Part shown: positions 1-9,689 of the stretch, one piece after another
How the letters are laid out: every line of letters starts with the position of its first letter
How positions within the stretch are numbered: the stretch's first letter is position 1
Assembly (NCBI GenBank): GCA_964446955.1
Contig: CAYUQJ010000006.1
Coordinates: 132,370 to 196,369 of the forward strand
Source of the DNA: Leptolinea sp964446955
GTDB lineage: Bacteria; Chloroflexota; Anaerolineae; Anaerolineales; Anaerolineaceae
Reading direction: 5' to 3'
Length of the DNA: 64,000 nt
Notes under the pieces: generated by a model
What the model saw: only the letters and a program-made list of their open reading frames with translations
Told to the model about the DNA's origin: nothing
The model's database searches: none
Made by a program: the position numbers and the translations under genes

Positions 1-2079
1 TCGCATTTCTGCCAGCAATTCCAGAAAGGTATTAACGACCTTTGGATCGAAATGCCGGCCGGATTCGGTTTGCAGGTAATCGAGCACCTTGTCATCCGGC
101 CACGCTTTTCGGTAGGGTCGGTCGGAACGCAGCGCATCCCACACATCCACAATGGCAAACAGGCGGGCGGCAAATGGGATTTGTTCGCCCCGTAATCCGC
201 GCGGATAACCCGATCCGTCCCATTTTTCATGGTGGCAACTGGGGATATCCAACGCGCGGTGAAGGTATCCAATGGGAGAAAGCATCTCGTAAGCAAACTG
301 TGGATGCTTGCGCATGATCTTCCACTCATCATCCGTCAACGGCCCAGGTTTGTGAAGGATATGGTCCGGCACGCCCATTTTGCCAATGTCATGCAACAAA
401 GCTCCACGCTTGATGTGGATCAATTCTTCATTCTTTATCCCCATGGCTTCCGCCAGTTTCAGGGTCATCTCGACCACACGCCGGGTATGATCTTCGGTTT
501 CGTTGTCCCGCAGATCAAGCGCCCGCGACCAGCCTTCAATTGTCGCGTCATAGGCTATGCGCAAATCAATATTCGTCTTTTGAAGCCCTTCCACCATCTC
601 GGAACTGTCAATCGCTATGGATATCTGGCCGGCAAGGGTTTCCAGGTAAGCCATCCACTCCGCGTCAGGTTCCAAAATATCACGCCTGAAAACCTCCAGC
701 ACACCTTTCACTTCCGTCCGGGCTTGCAATGGAAGTCCCCAGTATTCCTTAAAGCCTTCCTTTTTCCACATGGAAAGAAATCCCTCCGGAAGGCCAACCT
801 CGGTCATTGAGTTGATGTGAACCATTCTCCGTTCCAGGATGGCTTTTTCGGCTAACGCGATCCGCGATCGTAGTTCAGCCGGTTCCACGGAGCGCGCGGT
901 GAAGCCGTAACCGCTGGCGTATTCATAGCTCAAGGAAAAACGGTTAAACAAAATAACATCTGCCGCGTTTACGTTCAATTGCTCCATGATGATCTTCAGA
1001 ATCGTTGATAAAATCTCACGCAGCTCCATGTTTCCATTGATGGCCATATCAATGCTATGAATGGCTTCCAGACGGCGAAGCTGCTTTTCCACATGTTCCA
1101 GGTTGCGCTTGTTCTCAATGGCAATGGCCAGGCTGTTTGATAGAGCCGAAATGTCCTGCGTGTCGTGCTCATTAAAGGCATTCTTTTCGCTGCTGGATAG
1201 TCCGGCTACCCCCAGAAGGGTTTTTTCAAAAAATACCGGAATAAAAAGCGCGGATTTTATGGACGTATCCAGTGTGATCCAGCGCGGGTCTGTCGTTGTA
1301 TCTCCAATATTAACCACCTGACCTGTCTGTGCGACCAGCCCGACAAGTCCCAATTCTTCACCCAATTTAAAAGTAAGGCGGTCCCTGTAGATCGTATCGG
1401 TTCCTTTTGAGAAACCGGCACACGAATCCAGTGACAGCAATTTGGATGCGGGGTCATATTTAAAGAAATTCGCCTGCTGGTATCCGGCCGTTTCGACGAT
1501 CGTCAACAAAACGTTGTGGATCATATCGCCGGATGGTTTGACGGTAGTTAATTCGCAACTGGCCTGGTACAGAGCGGCCAGCAGCTTATTGGCTCTTTCG
1601 AGCTGAAGCATCTTTTCTTCCAGTTTCCGCACAAGGGTTTCGCTGTATGTTTTGTAGTATTCATCGTTTGATCTGACAGGCGAAACCACCGTTGCTTCAG
1701 GCTGGTTTAATGATCCAGAAAACACTTCCTCCAGTGTCCGAATGAGATCATCCGGTTCCATGGGTTTCACCAGAAACCGGGTCGCTCCAAGGCTGAGGGC
1801 AAATGCTTCATCCTTCTCGTCGGTATAGGTTGCGGTATAAAAAACAAACGGGATTTTTTTCAGAGTTTCGTCTGTTTTGAAAGCCCGACAGAGAGCAAAT
1901 CCATCCATGGTCGGCATCAGAATATCAGAGATCACCAAATCCGGTGGATTGGCGGCTGCAAGCTCCAATCCCTCCTGTCCATTGGCAGCTTTTATTACCC
2001 TGTATCCATTGGATTGCAGGAGAATTTCCAGCATATAGAGATTTTGCGGGTTGTCTTCGACGATCAGTATGCTTTTCAT
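1..2079 (-). CDS. REC-GAF-HD-GYP response regulator, 3' end outside the window
   Basis: Open from an ATG at 2079 to the left edge with no stop (693 codons), so the C-terminus is missing. Residues 1-115 form a receiver (MKSILIVEDN; acceptor Asp in VISDILMPTMDG; switch Lys in FLVKP). Two GAF-like regions follow (about 160-330 and 333-496, the second with WGLPL and GVLEVF). An HD-GYP domain lies near 550-690, with LLHDIGKMGVPD and HHEKWDGSGYP, the metal-binding and signature residues of c-di-GMP phosphodiesterases. It overlaps the upstream receiver gene by ATGA, so the two are translationally coupled. It is probably the output of the kinase at 2469-5465. The domains are clear; the substrate is inferred from the family. 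Confidence 0.9.
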   Translation of the reverse strand, partial: MKSILIVEDNPQNLYMLEILLQSNGYRVIKAANGQEGLELAAANPPDLVISDILMPTMDGFALCRAFKTDETLKKIPFVFYTATYTDEKDEAFALSLGATRFLVKPMEPDDLIRTLEEVFSGSLNQPEATVVSPVRSNDEYYKTYSETLVRKLEEKMLQLERANKLLAALYQASCELTTVKPSGDMIHNVLLTIVETAGYQQANFFKYDPASKLLSLDSCAGFSKGTDTIYRDRLTFKLGEELGLVGLVAQTGQVVNIGDTTTDPRWITLDTSIKSALFIPVFFEKTLLGVAGLSSSEKNAFNEHDTQDISALSNSLAIAIENKRNLEHVEKQLRRLEAIHSIDMAINGNMELREILSTILKIIMEQLNVNAADVILFNRFSLSYEYASGYGFTARSVEPAELRSRIALAEKAILERRMVHINSMTEVGLPEGFLSMWKKEGFKEYWGLPLQARTEVKGVLEVFRRDILEPDAEWMAYLETLAGQISIAIDSSEMVEGLQKTNIDLRIAYDATIEGWSRALDLRDNETEDHTRRVVEMTLKLAEAMGIKNEELIHIKRGALLHDIGKMGVPDHILHKPGPLTDDEWKIMRKHPQFAYEMLSPIGYLHRALDIPSCHHEKWDGSGYPRGLRGEQIPFAARLFAIVDVWDALRSDRPYRKAWPDDKVLDYLQTESGRHFDPKVVNTFLELLAEMR

Positions 2080-2465
2080 GGATTATCCCGTTCTCCCCCT
2101 TTGACAAATTGCTCAACCTGTGACATGAAAGTCACCGGGTCTATCGGTTTTTCGATGTACCCGGTGCACCCCGCTTCCATAGCCTGGTCGCAGTCGCCCG
2201 GCATGGCATACGACGTCACTGCGATCATCGGTGTGTTCTTTAATACTGGTTCATTTCGTATCGCGCGTGCCACAGAATAACCGTCCATTACCGGTAATTG
2301 TATGTCGAGCAGTATCAAATCAGGCTCATTTTCCACGGCCATTTTCACACCCTCAAAACCGTTACGGGCCTGCAACACCGCATAGCCGCTTTTTTCCAGA
2401 ATAAAACTGACTAGATACAGGTTTTGTTCGTTATCTTCGATAACAAGGACTCTCGATTTTTCCAT
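2076..2465 (-). CDS. Single-domain CheY-like response regulator
   Basis: A 129-residue stand-alone receiver. It has the acidic pair in LVIEDNEQN, the phospho-acceptor Asp in LILLDIQLPVMDG, a Thr/Ser switch in IAVTSYAMPG and the Lys in YIEKPIDP. There is no output domain, so it probably relays phosphate or acts by protein contact. The start is supported by AAGGA about 8 bases upstream, overlapping the kinase stop codon. It lies 3 bases after the kinase and overlaps the HD-GYP gene by 4, giving a kinase, relay and HD-GYP operon. Confidence 0.93.
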   Translation of the reverse strand: MEKSRVLVIEDNEQNLYLVSFILEKSGYAVLQARNGFEGVKMAVENEPDLILLDIQLPVMDGYSVARAIRNEPVLKNTPMIAVTSYAMPGDCDQAMEAGCTGYIEKPIDPVTFMSQVEQFVKGGERDNP

Positions 2466-2468
2466 TGT

Positions 2469-5465
2469 CTATTCCTTTGCCACCGGTAATATCATCGTAA
2501 ATGTACTGCCAGCCCCCGGCTGGCTTTCCGCGTGGATCTCACCGCCCAAAATATCAACCAGCCGTTTACAGATGGACAGTCCCAGACCTGTACCCTCGTA
2601 CTGCCGGGTCAGACCGGAATCAAGCTGACGAAATGGCTGGAATAATGATTCCATGTCTTCCGGTTTTATTCCGATCCCCGAATCCGTAACCGCGATCACC
2701 AGCCGGCTGCCGTCCAACCGGCTCTTTACAAGGATATTTCCCTTATCGGTAAACTTCACGGCATTATTCAGGAGATTCAAAAGGATCTGCTCAACCCGTC
2801 TGTGGTCGCTGGTGATCACTACGGCCGGAGGATCAAAATCTTCGATCAACGCGAGACCTTTTTGATCTGCCATTGGCCTGATCTTATCCAGGCTCTTGCG
2901 GATACTATCGACCGCGTCAAAGGTCTCTTCCACCAGTTTGACCTGATTCGCTTCAATTTTTGAGATGTCCAACACATCGTTGATCAAATCCAATAGATGC
3001 CGGGCACTGCCCTGGACCATACGCAGTTGCTTTTCCTGTTCTTCGCTCAAAGGTCCGACCATCTTCTGCAACAGGATGCCGGTGAAGCCAATAATGGAAT
3101 TAAGAGGCGTGCGCAACTCATGTGACATTGTCGCCAGGAAGGCGGATTTTAGACGATCCGCGCTTTCGGCTTTTTCCAGGGCTTCCTGCAGTATCTTGTT
3201 CAATTCACTGGCAGCCCTGTTCAATTCCTCCACTTCAGCCACGCGTCCGGCCAATTCGGTGGTCCGCTCGGCAACGCGCGTTTCCAGCTCTTCCGCGTGG
3301 TTCATCAAACGTTTGTGCAATGTGGCATTCTGAATGGCAATAGCCGCCTGTGCTGACAGGCTTTCGGCCATACTCTGGTATTGGGAGGTAAAAAATCCGG
3401 GTTCATCCTTGTCCAGTGTAAACATGCCCAAGACCTGACCACCGGCAATCAATGGCAAGCCCATCCAGCTTCGACCATGACCTTTGCCTGCCACCTTCTC
3501 CCATTCCGGATATGCACCGGTATCATCCACAACGACGATCCGCTTTTCACGAAATACTGGCACAACCAGAGGGTTGTTCTCGGCTGTACCCAGTTCACCG
3601 CGTTCAATAACCCCCACCGTCTCCGGTGGATATCCATAAGACAGACACACCGCCAGTTTCGAGTCATCCTGATATAGAAGCACCCTGACCCTGTCAAAAG
3701 GGACGAGCTGTGACAGGTAATCCAACAGCGTTTTGAGGACCTCGTCCAGATCCAGCGACCGGGTCAGCGCCTGGTTTGCCGCCTGGATGGTTTCTTTGAT
3801 ATCCACGGCAAGCCGTTCGGCTTCCTGCGAACGACGAATTTCGATCTCTGCCTGTTTTCGTTCGGTGATATCGGTAATGGTTCCTATGTATCCAATGATC
3901 TGGTTGTCATCATCGAACTCCGGCACAGCCTGGCCGATCACATAGGCTATCGAATCGTCAGGCCGGATGAACCGGTAATCGGCAATGGATCGTTTACCCT
4001 TTGCGGATGTTTTATCCCAGTTTTCCTTTATCAATGAACGGTCATCCGGATGCACCGCTTTCAACCAGCCGTCGCCCATCGCTTCTGAAGCGGGCAGACC
4101 CGAAATCTGGCTCCAGGTTGGGTTGACATAATACGTTGAGCCGTTGGCATCAGTCCGAAAAATTCCCACCGGTGAGACCCGCGCCAGTGTCTCATACCTG
4201 GTTTCGCTTTCACGCAGCGCGCGTTCCGCTTTCTTTCGCTCGGTAATATCACGAATAATGGCTATTACTTTAGAAGATCCACTGGCGGTGTACCTGACCT
4301 CTATATCATGCAGAGACCCGTTCTTCATGAGTTGGAGCTCTTTTACCAGAACGTTCCCGGTTTGAAGCGTGGTTTGAAGGTTTTCCAATGTGAAATCAGA
4401 CTGTTCACTGGAAAATACGTCTTTCACTTTCTTTCCGGTAAAAACCTCCGGAGAGATGGAAAGATCTTCCTTGTTCGTTGTGTGATAATCGAGGATGGTC
4501 CCTTCCCCGTTGATCCGCAGGATCAGGTCTGGATTGTTTTCCATCAACGCCCGGTAACGCGATTCACTGTCTCGCAGACGATTTGTCTGGGAACGAAGCT
4601 GGATCCGGAAGAGAATCACTGTGCCGAACAGGAATAGGATCAAGCCGCCTCCCACCGGCAGCGCGATGGCCAGCCACTGCGGGATTGCAAATCCCGGTTT
4701 TTCACCCAGATAGGCGTCCAGCAGTTGGTAATACTGAGAACCGGGGTCGCTTTTCATCGGTTTGATGTAGCGGTCTATGGCTTCTATAAGTGTTGGAGTG
4801 AGGGTTGATTCTTTCGGGAACGCAAAGTGGATCTGAGAGGGCTGAATGAGTATGGGCGTTCGAGCTAGTCCATACGCTTCCGCGTTCATATCTCCAAAGT
4901 CCTTGTTGGCCACTCCGGCACCAATTTCATTATTTTTAATAGCCTTAAAAAGTGAAACATAATCGGGATAGTCAATGAACCGAAGGCTTACCCCGAATCG
5001 GAAAGCCAGTGTTTTTATTCCTTCCGGACCGTCATAATTGATGCTACCGGCAAGTCCGCCAAATTCCATCCCCTCCAGATCCAGAATGGTCTCAATCTGC
5101 TCTCCTTCACGGGTATAAACCCGCGACCAGCTTGTGAGAACCGGTTCCCTGTTAAACGCATATTGTTCCGCCCGTTCCGCAGACCATCCCATGTCCGGCA
5201 GGATATCAATTTCATTGTCTTCAAGGCGATCCAGGCATTGTTGCCAGGTTCCCCGCACCCAGACAATTTGCCAGCCTTCTTCCTGGGCTATATAAGATAT
5301 AAGATCCGGCCAGAATCCGCTTACCTCTCCTGTAGAGTTGAGGATTACCTTGGGTGGATTGCTGTAGATTCCCACACGAATCACGGGTTTCTCATTGATT
5401 CCACTCAAACCCGTTAAGCTGAATCCCAGCAGTAGTATGAAGAACGAAAGTGCAATTCGCCGCAT
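2469..5465 (-). CDS. Receptor histidine kinase: SBP3-PAS-PAS-GAF-HisKA-HATPase
   Basis: 998 residues. An N-terminal signal segment is followed by a periplasmic amino-acid-binding-type (SBP family 3) sensor at about 28-250. One membrane segment spans about 262-288. Two PAS domains (about 300-420 and 425-545), a GAF domain (about 575-720) and a coiled coil lead to the kinase core: H-box MSHELRTPLN with His near 782, N-box LLNNAVKFT, and G-boxes DSGIGI and GTGLGLS. The extracytoplasmic solute-binding fold suggests it senses a small ligand outside the cell, like BvgS/EvgS-type kinases, though it lacks their receiver and Hpt domains. It is first gene of the operon; AAAGG precedes the ATG. Confidence 0.95.
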   Translation of the reverse strand: MRRIALSFFILLLGFSLTGLSGINEKPVIRVGIYSNPPKVILNSTGEVSGFWPDLISYIAQEEGWQIVWVRGTWQQCLDRLEDNEIDILPDMGWSAERAEQYAFNREPVLTSWSRVYTREGEQIETILDLEGMEFGGLAGSINYDGPEGIKTLAFRFGVSLRFIDYPDYVSLFKAIKNNEIGAGVANKDFGDMNAEAYGLARTPILIQPSQIHFAFPKESTLTPTLIEAIDRYIKPMKSDPGSQYYQLLDAYLGEKPGFAIPQWLAIALPVGGGLILFLFGTVILFRIQLRSQTNRLRDSESRYRALMENNPDLILRINGEGTILDYHTTNKEDLSISPEVFTGKKVKDVFSSEQSDFTLENLQTTLQTGNVLVKELQLMKNGSLHDIEVRYTASGSSKVIAIIRDITERKKAERALRESETRYETLARVSPVGIFRTDANGSTYYVNPTWSQISGLPASEAMGDGWLKAVHPDDRSLIKENWDKTSAKGKRSIADYRFIRPDDSIAYVIGQAVPEFDDDNQIIGYIGTITDITERKQAEIEIRRSQEAERLAVDIKETIQAANQALTRSLDLDEVLKTLLDYLSQLVPFDRVRVLLYQDDSKLAVCLSYGYPPETVGVIERGELGTAENNPLVVPVFREKRIVVVDDTGAYPEWEKVAGKGHGRSWMGLPLIAGGQVLGMFTLDKDEPGFFTSQYQSMAESLSAQAAIAIQNATLHKRLMNHAEELETRVAERTTELAGRVAEVEELNRAASELNKILQEALEKAESADRLKSAFLATMSHELRTPLNSIIGFTGILLQKMVGPLSEEQEKQLRMVQGSARHLLDLINDVLDISKIEANQVKLVEETFDAVDSIRKSLDKIRPMADQKGLALIEDFDPPAVVITSDHRRVEQILLNLLNNAVKFTDKGNILVKSRLDGSRLVIAVTDSGIGIKPEDMESLFQPFRQLDSGLTRQYEGTGLGLSICKRLVDILGGEIHAESQPGAGSTFTMILPVAKE

Positions 5466-5622
5466 ATCGGCCTTTCAGGTGATCAGTACTTGGTCTGCGG
5501 GGGAAATTTCTTACTGTTCTACTACATCTTTACATAGTAACAAATTATCTCAGAAGGGGTACCCCCGCAAAATCTGTACCGAAGAAAACCACTTTTGTTT
5601 CAGGGTTGGCACGAACCTTCCT

Positions 5623-5979
5623 TCAGGAAACCAGCCACTCCATTGCCTCCTCTTTTGTGTCAAACGCAATTGTCTTGTTCTGCGAGAATTTGCTGACAAT
5701 ATCCAGAAAGGTCTTCCTGGGACCGCTCATTCCCAGAATGGCTGTCTTAATGGCAATATTTTTCGAAGCCTGAGAGGATATCTGCTTAAACTGGTTCAGA
5801 ACTTCCGGAGAAATCAATGTCCCGGTTGTATCAACGAGCACCCGCGCAGAGTTCTCGGATATGGTTGCCATGTACTTTTTTACTTCTTCAATTTCGGCTT
5901 TGACCCCGTCAGGAGACAGATGATCATAACGGGCAATAAATACTTTCTTTCCCTTGTATTCTTCCAAATTTGATTTCAT
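5623..5979 (-). CDS. STAS/SpoIIAA-like small regulatory protein
   Basis: 118 residues from the ATG at 5979, chosen because GAGGG lies 5 bases upstream; a longer reading from 6015 lacks a ribosome site. It starts MKSNLEEYKGKKVFIARYDH and has alternating beta and helix segments with a central VLVDTTGT strand-loop resembling the STAS/SpoIIAA-like fold. It ends with EEAMEWL, a common ending in that family. Such proteins usually act in partner-switching or bind lipid-like ligands. It lies upstream of the kinase on the same strand, separated by 157 bases, so it could be co-transcribed or independent. The fold assignment is moderate and no partner kinase is seen nearby. Confidence 0.6.
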   Translation of the reverse strand: MKSNLEEYKGKKVFIARYDHLSPDGVKAEIEEVKKYMATISENSARVLVDTTGTLISPEVLNQFKQISSQASKNIAIKTAILGMSGPRKTFLDIVSKFSQNKTIAFDTKEEAMEWLVS

Positions 5980-6223
5980 TATTCCCTCTTTTACAATGAA
6001 TTGGCGCTTAAACACGAGCCCACACTATAGCTATCCCACCATGCCTGATCACAGGCCGGAAAAACCGGGCAGTTTAAGCCTGCGATATTCAATAATTAGA
6101 ATAACCCGAACAGTATTGGGTCAGAATAAAATAAACGTAAAACCTTCCGGGATTCCTGAGCATTCAAGAAATTCCCGAAACATCGGCCATGCGGTCCTGT
6201 GTTAATCTGTGATGGATTACTGT

Positions 6224-6589
6224 TTACACAGCCGGCTTGATTGTGTTTCGGTTTGCCTTCCAATTGAGCAGGAATAATAATCCGATGAGGAACAACGGGC
6301 CGGCAATCCCCAAATGTGCCGACCAATGCTGATCACAGAAGAAGAGATTATAGGCAAGCCCGAGCAATGGATAGATGATCCCACCGATCAGGTCCCACTT
6401 CCAACTGAACAGGAGCAGGATGATCAAAATAAAGGACGGAATGTTATAGATGAGCATCCCGAGTGCCACCTGCCAGGGATCGTCGGACGTGCCGATCACA
6501 TCAAATGAGAAGATCGCAAGATAGAAGATCATACCTATCCCCAGGATCCGGGGTGTCCAGTACAGGAATCCATTTTTCTTCTTTTCCAT
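6224..6589 (-). CDS. Small polytopic membrane protein, function unknown
   Basis: 121 residues with four hydrophobic segments (about 12-30, 42-62, 66-84, 91-109) joined by short polar loops, and basic ends (MEKKKN... and ...WKANRN). GGAGGAGG-like purine tract just upstream of the ATG supports the start. It resembles uncharacterised small integral membrane proteins common in Chloroflexota and Bacteroidota. Nothing nearby gives a role. RtcB lies 45 bases upstream on the same strand and may share its transcript. Confidence 0.75.
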   Translation of the reverse strand: MEKKKNGFLYWTPRILGIGMIFYLAIFSFDVIGTSDDPWQVALGMLIYNIPSFILIILLLFSWKWDLIGGIIYPLLGLAYNLFFCDQHWSAHLGIAGPLFLIGLLFLLNWKANRNTIKPAV

Positions 6590-6634
6590 TCTTCCTCCTC
6601 CCCACTACCGAAAGGCAGCGGGAAGAAACTGTGT

Positions 6635-7777
6635 CTATCCTTTGATGACCGCCAGTGGGGTAAGCTGTGTGATGACCTTTACCAGGTCTTCCTGTTGAGC
6701 CATCACGTCATCAATATCCTTGTACGCGCCGGGAGCTTCATCCAACTCGCGTTTTGTGCGCAAACCGTGGATGATCCCTTTCATTTTCTGCTGCTCACGT
6801 TGCAAATCCAGTTTATGGGTGGCTTCCTTGCGTCCCATTCGCCGGCCCGCGCCATGCGATGACGATTGAAAGCTCTCCTCATTCCCCAGCCCTTCGGTTA
6901 TGTAACTGTGCGTGCCCATGGAACCCGGGATGATCCCCGCCTGTCCCATACGGGCGGATGTCGCGCCTTTACGGTGAATGAACACCTCATGGCCAAAATG
7001 ATTCTCGAGCGCCGCGTAATTGTGGTGGATATTTACCTCGAATGTTCCCACGCCGCCGGTCACGGCTGTAATAGCCTGCATACTGCGTCTGACCATCAGC
7101 GCGCGGTTGGCTCGCGCGAAATCCAGACAGTAATTCATGGCTGTCAGATAGTCCCGCCCCTGCGGGGAATCGACCGGCAGATAGGAGAGATCCGGATCCG
7201 GGAGGTTGTACTTTCCCTTCGCGCACAGCGTTTTTGCCATCCTGTGGTATTCACTGGCAGCTTTTAACCCGAAGTTGCGGCTGCCGGAATGGATCATCAG
7301 CCAGATAAACCCGTCATCACCCCGCTGGATCTCGATGAAATGGTTGCCACCTCCCAGCGTGCCAATCTGGTGGCGCGCGGAGAAAAGTTCTTCCTGAATG
7401 ATGGGAATATCCGGTGCCCGGTCGAACCCTTCCCATTCCTGCGGGTCAGGATGGTGTTTGAACCCGACCGGTACTTCAGCACGGATGATCGCCAGGATTT
7501 CCTGCAATTCGCCGTTGTTGACTTTCTTCAGGCTGGTGCGCACGGCAGCCATACCACACCCGATATCCACGCCCACCGCGTTGGGTATGATCATGTCTTC
7601 TGTAGCCAGCACACCGCCGATGGGCATTCCGTATCCAGCATGGGCGTCGGGCATCACAGCCACCCAGCGGAACGCAAACGGCAGGTTCGCCAGATTGCGA
7701 GCCTGCTGCAGGGCTGCCGCGTCTATATCCGCCGCCCAGATCTTAATGGGAATTCGTTCCGTGGTTATCGTTCGCAT
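6635..7777 (-). CDS. rtcB: RtcB-type tRNA-splicing/RNA-repair ligase
   Basis: 380 residues, the short bacterial form of RtcB. Diagnostic motifs: MPDAHAGYGMPIGGV, VGVDIGCGMAAV (Mn-binding Cys), GGGNHFIEIQ, IHSGSRNFG and, near the C-terminus, SSSHGAGRRMGR carrying the His that is guanylated. RtcB joins 2',3'-cyclic-phosphate or 3'-phosphate RNA ends to 5'-OH ends using GTP and Mn2+. No archease or RtcA gene is next to it. No strong ribosome site is seen before the ATG at 7777, but the family usually starts at this point. Confidence 0.96.
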   Translation of the reverse strand: MRTITTERIPIKIWAADIDAAALQQARNLANLPFAFRWVAVMPDAHAGYGMPIGGVLATEDMIIPNAVGVDIGCGMAAVRTSLKKVNNGELQEILAIIRAEVPVGFKHHPDPQEWEGFDRAPDIPIIQEELFSARHQIGTLGGGNHFIEIQRGDDGFIWLMIHSGSRNFGLKAASEYHRMAKTLCAKGKYNLPDPDLSYLPVDSPQGRDYLTAMNYCLDFARANRALMVRRSMQAITAVTGGVGTFEVNIHHNYAALENHFGHEVFIHRKGATSARMGQAGIIPGSMGTHSYITEGLGNEESFQSSSHGAGRRMGRKEATHKLDLQREQQKMKGIIHGLRTKRELDEAPGAYKDIDDVMAQQEDLVKVITQLTPLAVIKG

Positions 7778-7850
7778 ACATATTCAGGATAACACTTTAT
7801 ACGTGCCATTATCCAGTCTGTTGCTGAACGTGGACCATTACACTCCAGTC

Positions 7851-7910
7851 TTTGGAGGTCAGGCGGCGGAAAGGAGAAATGTTAAGAGGAAAAACCGCCT
7901 GACCTCCAAA
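7851..7910. repeat. 16-bp perfect inverted repeat with 28-base loop
   Basis: Arms at 7851-7866 (TTTGGAGGTCAGGCGG) and 7895-7910 (its exact reverse complement) enclose a purine-rich loop. It lies in the 268-base gap between rtcB and the 35-residue gene. There is no T run after either arm. It could be an mRNA processing or stabilising hairpin, a small palindromic repeat element, or a regulatory site. Nothing else gene-like is visible in this gap. Confidence 0.6.
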
Positions 7911-8045
7911 CCGTTCCTCCCCCCTCTACACCCGAAGCCATTGGGTAGTATTCGATTCAATTCGTTGCATCACCAATCACTGTGCGATAAAACCACTGCT
8001 TTTTTCTGTTTCCTTCTGCTTTCGAAAAACAACGGCAGAAAACGT

Positions 8046-8153
8046 CTATTTCTCATCCCCTGATTTGCGTTTCTTGATGATCGTAGGAACAACCACCCAC
8101 ATTCCAAAAAAAAGTACAAAAGCAATCATCGCCATAACCATCTCTTCTGTCAT
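8046..8153 (-). CDS. 35-residue single-pass membrane microprotein downstream of amt
   Basis: ATG at 8153 with AAAAGGAG 6-12 bases upstream, stop TAG at 8046. The product begins MTEEMVMAMIAFVLFFGMWV, with one membrane helix at about 5-24, followed by a basic tail (IIKKRKSGDEK). Acidic N-terminus and lysine-rich C-terminus predict the tail inside the cell. It is the only gene after amt on this strand, with a hairpin between them. It may associate with or regulate the transporter; no GlnK is present. Good start signals make it real; the role is unknown. Confidence 0.7.
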   Translation of the reverse strand: MTEEMVMAMIAFVLFFGMWVVVPTIIKKRKSGDEK

Positions 8154-8193
8154 TGTTGATCTCCTTTTTGCAAATTGATCATGATCACTATCG

Positions 8194-8228
8194 CTCTGCT
8201 GCCGGTCATAGATATCCCGGCAGCAGAG
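8194..8228. other. Intercistronic hairpin between amt and the microprotein
   Basis: 12-bp perfect arms (8194-8205 and 8217-8228, CTCTGCTGCCGG and complement) around an 11-base loop, 17 bases after the amt stop. No T run follows on the minus strand, so it is more likely an mRNA-stabilising or processing hairpin than a terminator. Confidence 0.6.
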
Positions 8229-8244
8229 TAATAATTCCTACTTT

Positions 8245-9627
8245 TTAACCTTCAACCGGAAGGGTATCCGCGGGGTAGGCTTCCAAACCATGTTCGGGTA
8301 CATCCAGTCCGCTGATCTCTTCTTCTTTCGAAGCCCGCAAACCCATGGTGGCTTTCAACAGTCCAAAGACCGCGAATCCCATGCCCAGGCTCCAGACAAG
8401 AACCACTGCCGCGGTAATCAACTGGGCGATGATCTGCCCGGTTTCTCCAACGATCAGTCCGCTTACACCGCCGTAGGTACCATCAGCGAAGATCCCAACC
8501 GCGATGAGACCCCACAGCCCCCCGAAGCCGTGCACGGAGATCGCGCCAACCACATCATCCACTTTCAGTGTATTTTCTACAAACCCCAGCGCCCAGATCA
8601 TAACAAGCGCGGCGATTACACCGATGATGACTGCTGAGAGTGATGATACATACGCGCATGGCGCGGTGACACCCACAAGGCCAGCCAGACCGCCATTACA
8701 CGCCAATGTCAGGTCAATTTTGCCGGTCTTCAGCAGGCTGTAATACACGCCGACCACAGCACCTGCCGCTCCCGCCAGGAAGGTATTGACCGCGATCACC
8801 GAGATGCGCAGATCGGTTGCCGCCAGGGTGGAACCCGGATTGAAACCAAACCAGCCAAAGAACAGGATGAAGGTTCCAAGGGCAACCAGCGACATGTTAT
8901 GCCCGGGTATGAAACGCGCTTTACCATCTTTTCCGAATTTTCCCAGACGGGGTCCAACCAGCATGGCGCCCGCCAGGCTAACGAAACCGCCCACACAGTG
9001 CACCACACCGGAACCGGCGAAATCGCGAGCGCCCACACCAAAAGGCAGGGTGGAAAGCCAGCCGCCACCCCATACCCAGTGCCCAAAGATGGGGTACACA
9101 ATGGCAGAGATCAGGAAGCTGTACGCCAGGTACGCTGTCGTCTTGGTGCGTTCGGCTACCGCCCCGGAAACGATGGTGGCCGCCGTCGCCGCGAAGACCA
9201 TCTGGAAAAACCAGAGTTCCATGGTGGTGACATCATAGGCATTACCGGAAAGCATGAAACCCGACATTCCAATGAACGGATTCCCTGTCTCCAGTCCGGA
9301 TGAGAGGGCGGATCCACCAAACATGAAGGCAAAACCGAACGCCCAGAAGGCCAGACCGCCGATCAGGCCGTCCATCAGGTTCTTTGTCAGTACAGCCACG
9401 GTATTCTTCGCGCGGGAAAGCCCCGCTTCCACCATGGCAAATCCGGCCTGCATAAAAAATACGAGAAAGGCTGCGATCAACGTCCAAGAGAAATTGACCG
9501 CCGCCGCCGGATTTGCCTCAGCCGTGGCAGAACCTGATGGATCAGGCCCGGCGGCAAACACGGGTATTGCTGTGACCAGCAGCAATATCAGGGCAATGAT
9601 GACTGATGAATACTTCATTCCACGCAT
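8245..9627 (-). CDS. amt: Ammonium transporter with signal peptide
   Basis: 460 residues. A cleavable signal (about 1-25, ending VFAAG) precedes eleven membrane segments of the Amt/Rh fold. The pore histidine pair is visible in FGHWVWGGGW and SVHGFGG, and the family signature lies at about 200-230 (VHCVGGFVSLAGA). It imports ammonium, or gas-phase ammonia after deprotonation. GGAGGAG about 7 bases before the ATG supports the start. No P-II gene (glnK) is adjacent, unlike the usual operon; a 35-residue membrane protein follows instead. A 14-bp palindrome lies 62 bases upstream. Confidence 0.96.
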   Translation of the reverse strand: MRGMKYSSVIIALILLLVTAIPVFAAGPDPSGSATAEANPAAAVNFSWTLIAAFLVFFMQAGFAMVEAGLSRAKNTVAVLTKNLMDGLIGGLAFWAFGFAFMFGGSALSSGLETGNPFIGMSGFMLSGNAYDVTTMELWFFQMVFAATAATIVSGAVAERTKTTAYLAYSFLISAIVYPIFGHWVWGGGWLSTLPFGVGARDFAGSGVVHCVGGFVSLAGAMLVGPRLGKFGKDGKARFIPGHNMSLVALGTFILFFGWFGFNPGSTLAATDLRISVIAVNTFLAGAAGAVVGVYYSLLKTGKIDLTLACNGGLAGLVGVTAPCAYVSSLSAVIIGVIAALVMIWALGFVENTLKVDDVVGAISVHGFGGLWGLIAVGIFADGTYGGVSGLIVGETGQIIAQLITAAVVLVWSLGMGFAVFGLLKATMGLRASKEEEISGLDVPEHGLEAYPADTLPVEG

Positions 9628-9689
9628 AGCTTATCTCCTCCAAAATTCCTTTAGGTGGAATTATATGGAGGGCAGCCATGTGAAACCAG

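Noticed and set aside
7289..8063. Plus-strand frames across rtcB
   Set aside because: They are complementary to the conserved RtcB sequence, lack ribosome sites and show no fold.
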